Shown: positions 9,969 to 19,020, counted from the stretch's first letter. The stretch is DNA of 64,000 nucleotides from an uncultured Roseibium sp. (GCF_947494555.1 NZ_CANLVF010000001.1:1426001-1490000); one strand, 5' to 3'. Translations and numbers: made by a program. The notes: generated by a model from the sequence alone, not told the origin.

Positions 9969-10547
9969 TTAGACAAACTGGCGGTTTTCCTCAGCAATAG
10001 TGGCTGCCTCGCGCATGATCCAGCCGAATACGAGCATCAGAGCGCCAAATATGAGGAAAAATGCCTCGCCTCCGTCAAGCGCCACCTCGATTTTTCCTTC
10101 TCCGTTGGGAAAGTCCCACGTCACAAGGACGGACAGGATCGGGTCGCTCAAGATGTCGAAAATGCCGTAGGCGAGCAACCAGATCCCGATCTTGATAATG
10201 CGAGCCAGAGTTTCCGGCGCGAAAAAGGCGGCTTTTCGGAACTGATCGAACAATTGCCTCGTGTTCCAGCAAATGCCGAGCAACAGAGCGAAGGCGCATG
10301 CCAGAACGATACCCACTCCGATCCTTTGGACAAACGGTATGTCACCAAGGTCCCGCTCGATATCGGATAGGTCCACGGTCTCCGTCACTGCATCAAGAAC
10401 GACCGGCAACAGGACGGTGATCACGAGCAACGCGCCGACCACCGCGACCATTATCAAGACGACTGTCACGAACCATTTCATGGCCGTGGACAAGCGGCGG
10501 ATTCGCGACAAGCGTAATTCGCGCTCAACCTGTTCAAGCTCGCTCAT
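9969..10547 (-). CDS. DUF2975 family inner-membrane protein
   Basis: A 192-residue protein with four hydrophobic segments (about residues 23-48, 75-95, 115-130 and 155-178), a charged N-terminus and a loop rich in Asp/Val between helices 1 and 2. This is the DUF2975 layout. DUF2975 genes are regularly paired with a small XRE regulator, and the pair may act as a membrane-tethered control module, though no activity is established. The first gene of a two-gene leftward operon, it is divergent from the outer-membrane barrel gene. Confidence 0.82.
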   Translation of the reverse strand: MSELEQVERELRLSRIRRLSTAMKWFVTVVLIMVAVVGALLVITVLLPVVLDAVTETVDLSDIERDLGDIPFVQRIGVGIVLACAFALLLGICWNTRQLFDQFRKAAFFAPETLARIIKIGIWLLAYGIFDILSDPILSVLVTWDFPNGEGKIEVALDGGEAFFLIFGALMLVFGWIMREAATIAEENRQFV

Positions 10548-10621
10548 TGCACACTCCGATTGCCAGCCCGATAGGGTGTCTAAGCCACGATGGCCGAGAT
10601 TGCAATTTAAAATATTGCTAT

Positions 10622-10671
10622 TGACAAAAAAATTATTGTCATGAATTTTAAAATTATCGTTTTGCGATAAT
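10622..10671. promoter_or_regulatory. Stacked palindromes in divergent promoter region
   Basis: Three consecutive AT-rich inverted repeats lie in 50 bases between the DUF2975 gene and the outer-membrane gene: TGACAA/TTGTCA (10622-10641), the perfect 12-bp palindrome AATTTTAAAATT (10644-10655), and ATTATCG/CGATAAT with a 5-base spacer (10653-10671). A TTGACA hexamer overlaps the first. They look like operator sites in a shared control region. The regulator is not known; the adjacent XRE protein is the nearest candidate. Confidence 0.55.
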
Positions 10672-10793
10672 AAATCATCGATTGAATCCGAGAGATTCAG
10701 CAGAGCTAAGCGAGACTATGAATGGTAAGTTCCTTTGTCGATTATGGAATTCCCCTGCCTACGGATCATCAACGCGTCCGGGTGGGCAGGTCC

Positions 10794-11471
10794 ATGCAGC
10801 GCAGTTTTTGCTACTGGCTTTGGAGGCCGGCGATTCTCTGTACTGTCCTTGGTGTCCTGATGAGCGGTGCTTACGGTGCCGATCTCAACAGCTCCGAACA
10901 GCCCACAATGGGAATCTTTGCGTCAGGACATGCTCTTTGGGCAGGTCCTTACCTGGGTTTTGAAGGCGGTATTGCCCAGACCGTCACGGACGTAAAGGCC
11001 AACAACAGAACCGAGGAGCTGTCGCACGTAAATGCCGCCTTTGGCCTTTATGGTGGGTATAACTGGGAGGTATCGCGCGTTGTCCTGGGCGTGGAAGCTG
11101 CCGCGTCCTACCTTGGAGGAACTGAAAAAGGCGACCACCCTACGCTGGGCCCAGTCGAGGCGCGGGCCAGCTGGACTGCGGCGGCCAAGGCCAGGGCCGG
11201 GCTGCCGATCGGAAACTTCATGCCCTACCTGAGCGCCGGCATTGCGGCGACTGAGCACAGTCTTACCGCAAACGGAAAAGAGGAGACCTCGGTTTCCATC
11301 GGCCCGGTGGTCGGCGCTGGACTGGAAGTCGCCTTGAAGGACAGGTGGCGCGTGCGTGCTGACTATTCCCTGACGGGGATCATCGACGACACCTCACGTT
11401 TCGGCGGAGCAGACGTAGAGCGGATGTCAGGAAATCAAAGGTTGATGCTCGGGATTTCCCGATCCTTCTGA
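10794..11471 (+). CDS. Outer-membrane beta-barrel protein (Omp25/porin-like)
   Basis: A 225-residue exported protein: signal peptide to about residue 27 (cleavage near GAYGAD), then alternating polar/hydrophobic strands with a GPYLGFEGG opening typical of Omp25/RopB-like 8-stranded barrels, and a C-terminal ISRSF ending in Phe as required by the BAM machinery. GGGCAGG lies just ahead of ATG 10794; an in-frame ATG at 10722 would add a basic extension that would hide the signal peptide, so it is less likely. A structural or surface role is inferred from the family. Confidence 0.85.
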   Translation: MQRSFCYWLWRPAILCTVLGVLMSGAYGADLNSSEQPTMGIFASGHALWAGPYLGFEGGIAQTVTDVKANNRTEELSHVNAAFGLYGGYNWEVSRVVLGVEAAASYLGGTEKGDHPTLGPVEARASWTAAAKARAGLPIGNFMPYLSAGIAATEHSLTANGKEETSVSIGPVVGAGLEVALKDRWRVRADYSLTGIIDDTSRFGGADVERMSGNQRLMLGISRSF

Positions 11472-11495
11472 CTTATTTCAGAGCATGCGCACCAA

Positions 11496-11524
11496 GCAGT
11501 GTTTCCTTCGAAAGGAGACACTGC
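11496..11524 (+). terminator. Strong hairpin after the outer-membrane gene (probable terminator)
   Basis: A 13-bp stem with one T-G wobble and a 3-base loop, starting GCAGTGT and closing ACACTGC, 24 bases after the barrel gene stop. The run that follows (GCTTTGCTTTG) is only moderately T-rich, so termination is likely but not certain. The remaining 200 bases to the dehalogenase gene show no gene; the 13-mer CAAGCAGTGTTTC recurs at about 11579. Confidence 0.55.
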
Positions 11525-11732
11525 GCTTTGCTTTGACTGCTAGATACAGATCTAGGCGTCACAGGCCTTGGAACATCAAGCAGTGTTTCAGCCCAATATG
11601 CTGTGCTGCCGGGCAGGGTAGCGCAGACCTGAAAAGTCTGCCCTCAGTGTCACATCATTCGACGTGTGCTCGTCTCGGCTAAGACCGTTTACGCCCATTG
11701 TAAGCCTGGGCCAGCGCGCCGCACATGGTCCC

Positions 11733-12395
11733 TCAACCGAGAGCGGCAAGGCCCGTCAGGTCTGCTAGTACGGCTTTGGGCGCCAGATCGGTATATTCGT
11801 CCGGCATACCCATTCTGTTCATCCAGACGGTTCTGAACCCGAAGGCTGTGGCGCCTGCTATGTCCCATCTGTTGGAGGACTGGAACGACACCTCTTCGGG
11901 ATAGATACGAAAATGTGTCGTGACCATTTCATAGACCTGCGGGTCGGTCTTGAAGGTTCTGAGATCGTCGACTGAAAAAATCTCGTCAAGAAGCTCCGTC
12001 AAACCGGCCGCCTTGGCTGCCGCATCCAGCATTGCCGGCGATCCGTTCGACAGAATTGCGATTTTGGCGCCCGTGGCCCTCAAATCCGTTAGCACTTGTG
12101 GAACTTCCGCGTAGCAATCCAGTTCCCAATAGGCGTTGAGCAGGTCGCTCCGCAAGGATCTGTCGGCGCTCGGCACCAGTGCAAAAGCGGTATCGAGACC
12201 CTCCTGGGTAAGTTCCCAAAAATCCTTGTATTGGCCCATCAGCGCGCGAACCCAAGAATACTCCAACTGCTTTTCACGCCAAATGGAGGACAGCCTCTGT
12301 GCATCCGGTCCCAGTTTTTCCGCGTGCTTGCGCACGGCAGCATGGACATCGAACAAAGTGCCATAAGCATCGAATACAAAAGCCGCGTGCGCCAT
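11733..12395 (-). CDS. Haloacid dehalogenase type II (HAD superfamily)
   Basis: A 220-residue cytoplasmic HAD hydrolase. Motif I is FDAYGTLFD with the nucleophilic Asp at about residue 9, motif II is ILSNGS near 116-121, and the C-terminal part has FQSSNRWDIAGATAFG, which matches the (S)-2-haloacid dehalogenase motif (S-S-N-x-x-D). Such enzymes hydrolyse 2-haloalkanoates to 2-hydroxy acids; the in vivo substrate may differ. The gene upstream on the same strand is a VOC-fold protein with about 100 bases between them. Confidence 0.88.
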   Translation of the reverse strand: MAHAAFVFDAYGTLFDVHAAVRKHAEKLGPDAQRLSSIWREKQLEYSWVRALMGQYKDFWELTQEGLDTAFALVPSADRSLRSDLLNAYWELDCYAEVPQVLTDLRATGAKIAILSNGSPAMLDAAAKAAGLTELLDEIFSVDDLRTFKTDPQVYEMVTTHFRIYPEEVSFQSSNRWDIAGATAFGFRTVWMNRMGMPDEYTDLAPKAVLADLTGLAALG

Positions 12396-12498
12396 GGGCC
12401 GGATTCCTTGTCAGGTTTACAAATCGCCGGAAGAAAACCTCGCGGCAGCCGATGCGTCAAGCGTGCGCTCGTGCGACAAAAGATTAAAGTTGAAATTC

Positions 12499-12933
12499 CT
12501 ATTGCGCAGGGGGCAACTTGATCGCGCCGTCTTCTTCAATCTGCCAGAAGGGATTGTAGGCGATCTCGAGCAAATGACCGCCTGGAACTTCAACATAGGA
12601 CGAATATCCGCCCCAGAAAGCCTTTTCCGGACGCTTCACGATCTTACCCCCGGCGTTGACCGCAAGTTTGAACGCGGCGTCCACGTCCTCTTCCGAGCGT
12701 GCATTCCAGGCAAGTGTGATTGCACCGCTCGTCTGCTTCGTCACCTCCTGACCGATCTCCCGTTCCAGAGCGTCGCGGCTATAGAGTGCGAATACGGCTC
12801 CGATAATCTGAAAAAACACGACGTCAGGCGAAGGTGCGGCATTTACCTGCCAGCCGAGCCCGTCTTCGAAAAACCGGCGTGCTTCAGCAACGTCGGGCAC
12901 TGCCAACGTCGTCATCGATATACGTTGTTCCAT
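12499..12933 (-). CDS. VOC-fold (glyoxalase/bleomycin-resistance) protein
   Basis: A 144-residue single-domain protein with two beta-alpha-beta-beta-beta modules. The N-terminal module begins MTTLAVPDVAEARRFFEDGLGW and the C-terminal one ends with YVEVPGGHLLEIAYNPFW, the standard end of the fold with a Glu metal ligand. The start is at 12933 because GGAAGG lies 8 bases upstream; the longer frame has no ribosome binding site. The reaction cannot be assigned from the sequence. A role next to the dehalogenase gene is possible only by proximity. Confidence 0.85.
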   Translation of the reverse strand: MEQRISMTTLAVPDVAEARRFFEDGLGWQVNAAPSPDVVFFQIIGAVFALYSRDALEREIGQEVTKQTSGAITLAWNARSEEDVDAAFKLAVNAGGKIVKRPEKAFWGGYSSYVEVPGGHLLEIAYNPFWQIEEDGAIKLPPAQ

Positions 12934-13251
12934 TGGTCTTCCTTCCGAATGAGAGGGAACATATAGTGAACAAATTTGGAGTGCTGTCAATGATCGAATC
13001 TTGGATCGTGCACTCCATCTTTTCACGCGGTGTCGGCACAGACGGGGCAGAATTCCTGTTTCATAACCCGGCGGGCTCGCAAATAATTTCCGGAAATTGC
13101 GTGCTTGTCGAAGAGTTTTGTCCCGTCACACGTCAAAGCGAGAAAGAAAAGCGGCAAATTTCCCGTTCCATCGGGTAGTCTATTGACCTGAGGAGTTTGC
13201 AGGTGTTCGCTCACGGGAGTGCGCACCGGTCGAATGAAAAAGGGAATGGCG

Positions 13252-14109
13252 ATGAGCGGATGGAGCGATACGTGGACCTGGATTGACGGGACCTGGCACG
13301 AGGGAAACCCGCCGATCATGGGACCGCGCACACACGCTTCCTGGCTCGGTTCAAGCGTATTCGACGGCGGCCGGTTCTTCGAAGGCGTCATGCCCGACAT
13401 CGACCTTCACTGCAAACGCGTAAACGATTCCGCACTCGCTCTTGGTATGAAGCCGACGATGCAGGTCGGAGAAATGGTTGAACTGACGCGAGAAGGGTGC
13501 GCGAAGTTCAACAGGGATCAGCATATTTACGTCAAGCCGATGTACTGGGCGGAGTCCGATGGACCTGGTGTCATCACGGGCGATCCCGACAGCACCCGTT
13601 TTTGCATGTGCTTGTTCGATGCGCCGATGGCGCCGAAGGACGCGGCCATGAGCATAACCTTGTCACCTTACAGACGCCCGACAATGGAATGCATGCCGGT
13701 CAATGCCAAGGCAGGCTGCCTCTATCCCAATAATGCGCGCGCCATGCTTGAGGCCAAGGAGCGGGGTTTCGACAACGCGGTTGTGCGGGACATGGTCGGC
13801 AATGTCGCCGAATTGACTTCAGCTAATATCTTCATGGCGAAGGACGGCCAGATACACACGCCAACGCCCAACGGAACCTTTTTGAACGGTATCACCCGGC
13901 AGCGCATCATCCAGTTGCTCCGTTCTGACGGATACGAGGTGTTCGAGCGCACCATGCACTACGATGAGTTTCTCGACGCCGACGAAATTTTCTCAACGGG
14001 AAACTACAGTAAGGTGACGCCCGTCAAGCGCATTGAAAAACGGGACCTGCAACCTGGTCCCGTCGCGGCGCGCGCGCGCGATCTCTACTGGGATTTCTCG
14101 CACAAATAA
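13252..14109 (+). CDS. Branched-chain amino acid aminotransferase (class IV PLP enzyme)
   Basis: A 285-residue PLP fold-type IV aminotransferase of the IlvE group. The PLP lysine is in VNAKAGCLYPN (about residue 153), with the usual downstream signature DNAVVRDMVGNVAELTSANIF and the C-terminal GITRQRII motif binding the cofactor phosphate. The N-terminal GTWHEGNPPIMGPRTHASWLGSSVFDG is typical. It would interconvert branched-chain amino acids and 2-oxo acids. The start at 13252 has AAAGGGA about 8 bases upstream; in-frame ATGs at 13234 and 13246 are possible. It is convergent with the MFS gene, with only 11 bases between. Confidence 0.88.
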   Translation: MSGWSDTWTWIDGTWHEGNPPIMGPRTHASWLGSSVFDGGRFFEGVMPDIDLHCKRVNDSALALGMKPTMQVGEMVELTREGCAKFNRDQHIYVKPMYWAESDGPGVITGDPDSTRFCMCLFDAPMAPKDAAMSITLSPYRRPTMECMPVNAKAGCLYPNNARAMLEAKERGFDNAVVRDMVGNVAELTSANIFMAKDGQIHTPTPNGTFLNGITRQRIIQLLRSDGYEVFERTMHYDEFLDADEIFSTGNYSKVTPVKRIEKRDLQPGPVAARARDLYWDFSHK

Positions 14110-14120
14110 GGGTCTCAACG

Positions 14121-15296
14121 TCACTCGCGTACGATCAGCGCGGCGGCAATCAGCAAAGCTGCAGCCGCGGCGAGGGAAGGCGCTTCGAATGACCCGGTTG
14201 CCGTATGAAGTAACCCCGCGAACCAGGGACCGGCAACCTGACCAAGGCCAAAACTGGCGGTCAGGATCGCAAGCATCTGTCTGACGGCCGCCGGGCCGCC
14301 CGCCTGCGCCTGCCGGCGGCCTTCCATAAGCCCGAGCGCCGTGATCCCCATGAACGTACCGCCAAGCAGACCGGCGCCCAGCAAAAAGAGCGCGGGCATG
14401 GAGCTGACCACCGTCATGGCGACGCCTGTGGATTCCAAAACGCAGGCAAGCGCGAATGCTTTGCGTGCGCCTGTCCGGGTGGCCACCTTGTTCCACGCGT
14501 ATACCGATGGCGCCGCAGCCAGGCCGACGATCAGCCAAACGAACTGCTCGCTCGACTGAAGCGAGGGATCAGAGCGTGCAATTGCAGAGACAAAGGTTGC
14601 CGTGATGACATAGCCGAAACCGAAGAGACCATAGGCGGCGACCAGCCTGACAAGACTTCCGCTCAGTTTGGCGTCGTGGGTTTCAGATCGCTGATTTTCG
14701 GCGGGTTTTGAGGCAGTTTGATCGGGTGGGGGAGGCACAAGTCGTACCGCCATTGCAAACAAGGCCAGGGTCACGAGGCCGCTGGCAACCCAGAGATAGC
14801 GCCAGTCGGAAGAATAAAGCGACAGAACGGCGATCATTAATGCGGAAAACGCTATGCCGATGCCGACACCTGCAAAATGGAGGGCTGACAAACCTGCGTG
14901 GCCGCCCGCATTCAGCCGTTCAAGGACCAAAGTCGTCGAAAAAACGAGAACGAACGCGCTTGCCATACCGCTCAGGAAGCGGATGAGCAAAAACACTGTC
15001 AGGTCGGTCGTCAGGGCCATGACAATGCTGGTGACCGCGCTGCCCAATAGTCCGCCAAGGAACCAGTGCCGTGGATTTCCCGGAAGTGATCTGGCAGCGC
15101 CGGCAAGAGCTCCCGTCAGGTAGCCAAGGAAGTTGGCGGATGCGATCAGACCGGCGTCATTTGCCGGAAGACCCAGGCCATCGGACATGAATGGCAGGAT
15201 TGGCGTGTAGACAAACCTGCCAATGCCCATTGCCGCTGCAAGTGAGAGCAATCCACCAAAGGCAAGCATCATGTGAGAGCGTTCTTGTCTCGACAT
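14121..15296 (-). CDS. MFS permease, YbfB/YjiJ family
   Basis: A 391-residue inner-membrane protein with about 12 hydrophobic helices. The start region AAAMGIGRFVYTPILPFM is the hallmark of the YbfB/YjiJ branch of the major facilitator superfamily. The start at 15296 has TGAGGA 6 bases upstream; longer in-frame starts give a non-membrane extension with poor composition. The substrate is unknown; relatives are usually annotated as sugar or drug exporters without proof. Confidence 0.88.
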   Translation of the reverse strand: MSRQERSHMMLAFGGLLSLAAAMGIGRFVYTPILPFMSDGLGLPANDAGLIASANFLGYLTGALAGAARSLPGNPRHWFLGGLLGSAVTSIVMALTTDLTVFLLIRFLSGMASAFVLVFSTTLVLERLNAGGHAGLSALHFAGVGIGIAFSALMIAVLSLYSSDWRYLWVASGLVTLALFAMAVRLVPPPPDQTASKPAENQRSETHDAKLSGSLVRLVAAYGLFGFGYVITATFVSAIARSDPSLQSSEQFVWLIVGLAAAPSVYAWNKVATRTGARKAFALACVLESTGVAMTVVSSMPALFLLGAGLLGGTFMGITALGLMEGRRQAQAGGPAAVRQMLAILTASFGLGQVAGPWFAGLLHTATGSFEAPSLAAAAALLIAAALIVRE

Positions 15297-15570
15297 CCGG
15301 TCCTCAGGAACGATCGGGAAAAGCGCAGTTGCAGGTGATAAGGAACTCAAAAAGACGTGGCGGCTGACTCGCGATGTTACAGCCAATGCACAAGGGTTAC
15401 AAACACCGGAGTGGGCAGCATTTGCAACGTACCCGAACCGAATAGGTGGGGGCCACGGCCGATTGAGATTTGAGACACAACGATTGGCGGCACACACCTA
15501 GTGACAAACCATGCGGCAGGCAGAGATGCCAACGCGCCATTCAAGCGCGAAACTGCAATGCGCGGAAAAC

Positions 15571-15951
15571 TCAGAGGATCCCCTGGGCAGCGATCATCAA
15601 GACACCTGAGCCAACAATGTAGCCACCGTCGATCATGAGTGCTGCGCCCGACTTCTTACAAAACGCACCGTTTGAGACAGTCAAAAGCGCTGCGGCCAAT
15701 ATGGCGAGAACCGCGGTCAGAAGGGCATCGATGGTGGCAGTAACGCCGATCACACTGGCAAGGCAGAACAGCGCGAGTATCTGCAGGAGCATGGCGACAA
15801 GAGGTGGACGACTTTCCGGCGTCAACTCGACACCCGACCCAGCGGCCCAGGTTTTGGCGAAGAGCAGCGGGGAGTAGACAAGCCAACCGAATAAAAACGC
15901 TGCGATTGTTCCGACAGCCACGGCAATCCAGTTTACGGCATCAAATTCCAT
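15571..15951 (-). CDS. DUF1761 family membrane protein
   Basis: A 126-residue protein with four hydrophobic helices and the DUF1761 opening NWIAVAVGTIAAFLFGWLVYSPLLFAKTW. The start at 15951 follows GGAGG with a 6-base spacer; the ATG 12 bases earlier overlaps that site. The function of this family is unknown. It is about 275 bases downstream of the MFS start on the opposite side of a spacer that contains no gene. Confidence 0.85.
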   Translation of the reverse strand: MEFDAVNWIAVAVGTIAAFLFGWLVYSPLLFAKTWAAGSGVELTPESRPPLVAMLLQILALFCLASVIGVTATIDALLTAVLAILAAALLTVSNGAFCKKSGAALMIDGGYIVGSGVLMIAAQGIL

Positions 15952-16255
15952 GCTCGCCTCCATTTCGAAGTCTTCCGGCCGAACACGTCAGCCGTTCTCC
16001 ACCAGTTCATTCAACCTTTTTGTTGAATTAACAGCCGTCAATCAAATAGTCAACTCATTGGTTAAGTTTCGAAGTGCCTTGTTTGAGGTTCAATTCGTCC
16101 GGCAGGCGCTGCTACAAAAAAAAAGAAAAAAATTATTTTATTTTCCGCTTCCGAACTTGCCGTGCGCGCCATGGAATCCTATTTTGCCGCTCGAAGCGAC
16201 ACGTGTATCGTGATGCACGGGCTCGCCAGTCCCCGACCCTTCTGAGGAGTTTGTC
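15952..16255. other. sodB upstream region
   Basis: About 300 bases with no gene. It contains an A-rich tract followed by a T-rich tract (16115-16143), an AT-rich element unlike the surrounding GC-rich DNA, and the sodB ribosome binding site (GAGGAG, ending 6 bases before the start). It must hold divergent promoters. I did not recognise a certain Fur or Irr box. Confidence 0.5.
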
Positions 16256-16858
16256 ATGTCTTTCGAATTGCCTGACCTGCCATATGCTTATGACGCGCTG
16301 GCCCCCTACATGTCCGCCGAAACGCTTGAGTTCCACCACGACAAACACCATCAGGCCTATGTGACCAAAGGCAACGAGCTGCTCGCCGGCAGTGGCCTTG
16401 AAGGCAAGTCTCTGGAAGAGATCGTCAAGGGCAGCTTCGGCAGCAATGCACCTTTGTTCAACAATGCAGGTCAGCACTACAATCACATTCATTTCTGGAA
16501 ATGGATGAAGAAAGACGGCGGCGGCACTTCTTTGCCAGGCGCTCTGGCGTCCGCGATCGACAGCGACCTCGGCGGTTATGACAAGTTCCGTGCGGATTTC
16601 ATTGCCGCGGGTATCGGTCAGTTTGGTTCCGGTTGGGCGTGGCTGGCAGTCAAGGACGGCAAACTGGAAATCATGAAAACACCGAACGGCGAAAACCCGC
16701 TGGTTCACGGCGCAGTGCCGGTGCTCGGCTGTGATGTTTGGGAACATTCCTACTATATCGATTACCGCAATGCGCGGCCGAAGTACCTGGAAGCATTTGT
16801 CGACAACATGGTGAACTGGGATTATGTCCTGGAACTCTATGAAGCTGCAGCGAAGTAA
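16256..16858 (+). CDS. sodB: Superoxide dismutase, Fe/Mn type
   Basis: A 200-residue cytoplasmic enzyme that dismutates superoxide to hydrogen peroxide and oxygen. Metal ligands are visible in order: His in LEFHHDKHH (about 27), His in AGQHYNHIHFW (about 75), Asp in VLGCDVWEH (about 160) and His four residues later. Length and motif spacing match bacterial Fe/Mn SODs; the signatures AGQHYNH and GSGWAWL favour iron or cambialistic use, which sequence alone cannot settle. A GAGGAG ribosome binding site precedes the ATG. It is followed by a strong terminator and so is monocistronic. Confidence 0.97.
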   Translation: MSFELPDLPYAYDALAPYMSAETLEFHHDKHHQAYVTKGNELLAGSGLEGKSLEEIVKGSFGSNAPLFNNAGQHYNHIHFWKWMKKDGGGTSLPGALASAIDSDLGGYDKFRADFIAAGIGQFGSGWAWLAVKDGKLEIMKTPNGENPLVHGAVPVLGCDVWEHSYYIDYRNARPKYLEAFVDNMVNWDYVLELYEAAAK

Positions 16859-16881
16859 CCTCCGGCTTCAAGCGCATTTCG

Positions 16882-16914
16882 AAACCCCGGTCCGCAAGGA
16901 CCGGGGTTTTTTTG
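16882..16914 (+). terminator. Intrinsic terminator of sodB
   Basis: Perfect 12-bp stem with a GCAA tetraloop and seven T at the end of the right arm, 24 bases after the sodB stop. Confidence 0.95.
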
Positions 16915-17056
16915 TTGTTCGGCAAAAGCGAATACATCTGGTTACAAAAGAAAGGCGTGATCACGCGAGCGTGATTTCATTCCGATGGCATACTTGGGCT
17001 GTACTTACCCATGTTCGCACCGCATCACCGGTGTATTGATCGAGAGGGAGAGGATC

Positions 17057-17515
17057 ATGCGCAACGCAAGGAAAGTTGCCGCCATTTTCATGGTGGCCGG
17101 TTTTGGATTCGCCGGATCTGTGCAGGCAGCGGATGATCCGATTGCGACACGCCAGGCGATCATGGCGTCGGTCGGCGCTGCCGCCGGTCTCGGCGGAGGG
17201 ATGATGAAGGGCGAAGTCGCCTATACTCCTGTTGCCGGAAAAGCGGCCATCGCAGCGATGAACGCCGCCGCTGATTCCTTTGGCAGCTTCTTCCCCGCAG
17301 GATCGGACCAGGGCGATACCGGCGCTTTACCGGCCATCTGGGAAAATGCGGATGGGTTTGGCGCTGAACTGGCGAAGTTTTCAGCGGCGACCGGAAAAGC
17401 CATGGAGGCAGCGGGTAAAGCAGGACCTGCGGATCTTGATGCTTTCAAGGCGGCCATGGGACCGGTGTTCGGCACTTGCAAATCGTGTCACGAAACTTAC
17501 CGTAAGAAGAACTGA
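17057..17515 (+). CDS. Cytochrome c' (class II, periplasmic)
   Basis: A 152-residue exported haem protein. The signal peptide runs to about residue 24 (FAGSVQAAD). The mature part is a four-helix bundle pattern, and the haem-binding CKSCH is near the C-terminus (about 143-147), as in class II cytochromes c. Family members bind NO and CO at a five-coordinate haem. The start at 17057 follows GAGAGG; a 24-codon upstream extension lacks a site and would precede the signal peptide. It lies 46 bases ahead of a dihaem cytochrome in the same direction, so they may share a transcript and electron transfer role. Confidence 0.92.
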   Translation: MRNARKVAAIFMVAGFGFAGSVQAADDPIATRQAIMASVGAAAGLGGGMMKGEVAYTPVAGKAAIAAMNAAADSFGSFFPAGSDQGDTGALPAIWENADGFGAELAKFSAATGKAMEAAGKAGPADLDAFKAAMGPVFGTCKSCHETYRKKN

Positions 17516-17561
17516 CCGGCTATTTTCCCTGTTGCCGGAATAGTCGGCCGCGGAGAGACCC

Positions 17562-18494
17562 ATGAAAAAGGCATTGATTGTCCTTGTCGCGCTTGCTGTT
17601 GTCGCAGCAGGCATCGGATGGGTGCTGTCCGCACCGACGCGAATGAGCGAGCAGCAGGCCGCAAACCTTCAATCCGGAGACCCGGTCCAGGGTGAACTGG
17701 TGTTCTGGGCGGGCGGGTGTGCATCCTGTCACGCAGCGCCCGATGCCAAGGGCGACGAGCTGCTCAAACTCGGCGGTGGATTGCGGTTGGAGACACCATT
17801 CGGGGTTTTTGTCGCGCCGAACATTTCCTCCAGTGAAACCGACGGCATCGGAGGCTGGTCGCTGACAGATTTTGCCAATGCCATGACGCACGGGACATCG
17901 CCGGACGGCTTGAACTATTACCCGGCTTTTCCATACACATCCTATACACGCATGACCGGTGAGGATCTAGGCGATCTCTACGCCTTCATGAAAACGCTTC
18001 CTGAAGTGCAAGGCAATGCTGGTCCGCACGAACTCGGGTTCCCGTTCAACATTCGCCGCGGCCTCGGTCTTTGGAAGCGCCTTTTTCTGGATCCTGAACC
18101 CGTGATTGCGACGCCGGTTGGCGACGGATCCGTGGATCAGGCCCTTTGGGATCGCGGGCGGTATCTCGTGGAAGGACCGGGTCATTGCGGTGAATGCCAT
18201 ACGCCGCGGGACCTTGCGGGCGGGTTGAAACTGGCCGAATGGCTGGGAGGAGCTCCGGCACCGACAGGAGAGGGACGTATTCCCGATATCACGCCGGTGG
18301 ACGGGAAATTCGGCAGCTGGAGCGCGACTGACATTGCCTATTATCTGGAGAGCGGTTTTACGCCTGAATACGATTCCGTCGGCGGTGAAATGGTGAAGGT
18401 TCAGGAGAACATGGCGAGATTGCCTGCAGGTGACCGAGAAGCGATTGCCGCCTATCTAAAGGCAATTCCACCTGTCATCGAAGCTACAAATTGA
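17562..18494 (+). CDS. Dihaem cytochrome c, membrane-anchored or periplasmic
   Basis: A 310-residue protein with an N-terminal hydrophobic segment (about 4-24) that exports or anchors it, and two class I cytochrome c domains. Haem sites are CASCH near residue 50 and CGECH near 209. Distal Met ligands probably lie in each domain (for example HGTSPDGL and the MVKVQENM region). This resembles the cytochrome subunits of alcohol/gluconate-type dehydrogenases, though those usually have three haems and no dehydrogenase gene is nearby. It is preceded by cytochrome c' and followed 31 bases on by a GNAT gene. Confidence 0.88.
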   Translation: MKKALIVLVALAVVAAGIGWVLSAPTRMSEQQAANLQSGDPVQGELVFWAGGCASCHAAPDAKGDELLKLGGGLRLETPFGVFVAPNISSSETDGIGGWSLTDFANAMTHGTSPDGLNYYPAFPYTSYTRMTGEDLGDLYAFMKTLPEVQGNAGPHELGFPFNIRRGLGLWKRLFLDPEPVIATPVGDGSVDQALWDRGRYLVEGPGHCGECHTPRDLAGGLKLAEWLGGAPAPTGEGRIPDITPVDGKFGSWSATDIAYYLESGFTPEYDSVGGEMVKVQENMARLPAGDREAIAAYLKAIPPVIEATN

Positions 18495-18525
18495 CTCCTC
18501 AGCGGCATCTGACTATCGAAGCCAA

Positions 18526-19020
18526 ATGATCCGAGAAAACAGCATTTCAGTCACCCCGGTTGAATCAGACACCGAACTCTCCGCGGTCAAATCCCTGTTT
18601 AGGGCCTATGTCGACTGGCTCGGCATTGACCTCACTTATCAGGGGTTTGAGGAAGAACTCGCCGGAATGCCGGGGAAGTACGCCCCACCCAAAGGTGCTT
18701 TGTTTGTCGCAAAGGATACGGATGGCTCCATCCTTGGATGCGTCGGATTGCGTCCGTTCGACGATGACGGCAGCTGCGAGATGAAGCGGCTCTACGTTTT
18801 GCCAGAAGGGCGTGGAAAAGGTGTCGGTGCGGCGCTCGTGACGCGTGTTTTGGAGGCGGCGGTGGCGGCAGGCTATCGACAAATGCTGCTCGATACGCTG
18901 CCGACGATGACCGGGGCCGTGAAGCTTTACACGGCCGCCGGATTCGAGCAGATATCCGCCTATTACGAAACGCCGATTGAAGAAACGGTTTTCTTCCGAA
19001 AACTGCTTCAGGCCGGCTAG
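18526..19020 (+). CDS. GNAT-family N-acetyltransferase
   Basis: A 164-residue cytoplasmic acyltransferase of the GNAT fold. Motif A is visible as RLYVLPEGRGKGVGAALVTRVLEAA (about residues 87-111), where the R-G-K-G-V-G loop holds the acetyl-CoA pyrophosphate, and motif B ends with LYTAAGFEQISAYYETP. The acceptor substrate is not evident. It follows the dihaem cytochrome closely but has no obvious link to it. Confidence 0.88.
   Translation: MIRENSISVTPVESDTELSAVKSLFRAYVDWLGIDLTYQGFEEELAGMPGKYAPPKGALFVAKDTDGSILGCVGLRPFDDDGSCEMKRLYVLPEGRGKGVGAALVTRVLEAAVAAGYRQMLLDTLPTMTGAVKLYTAAGFEQISAYYETPIEETVFFRKLLQAG

Noticed and set aside
14043..14064. CGGGACC/GGTCCCG inverted repeat
   Set aside because: Inside the aminotransferase coding region, and likely to be chance in GC-rich codons.
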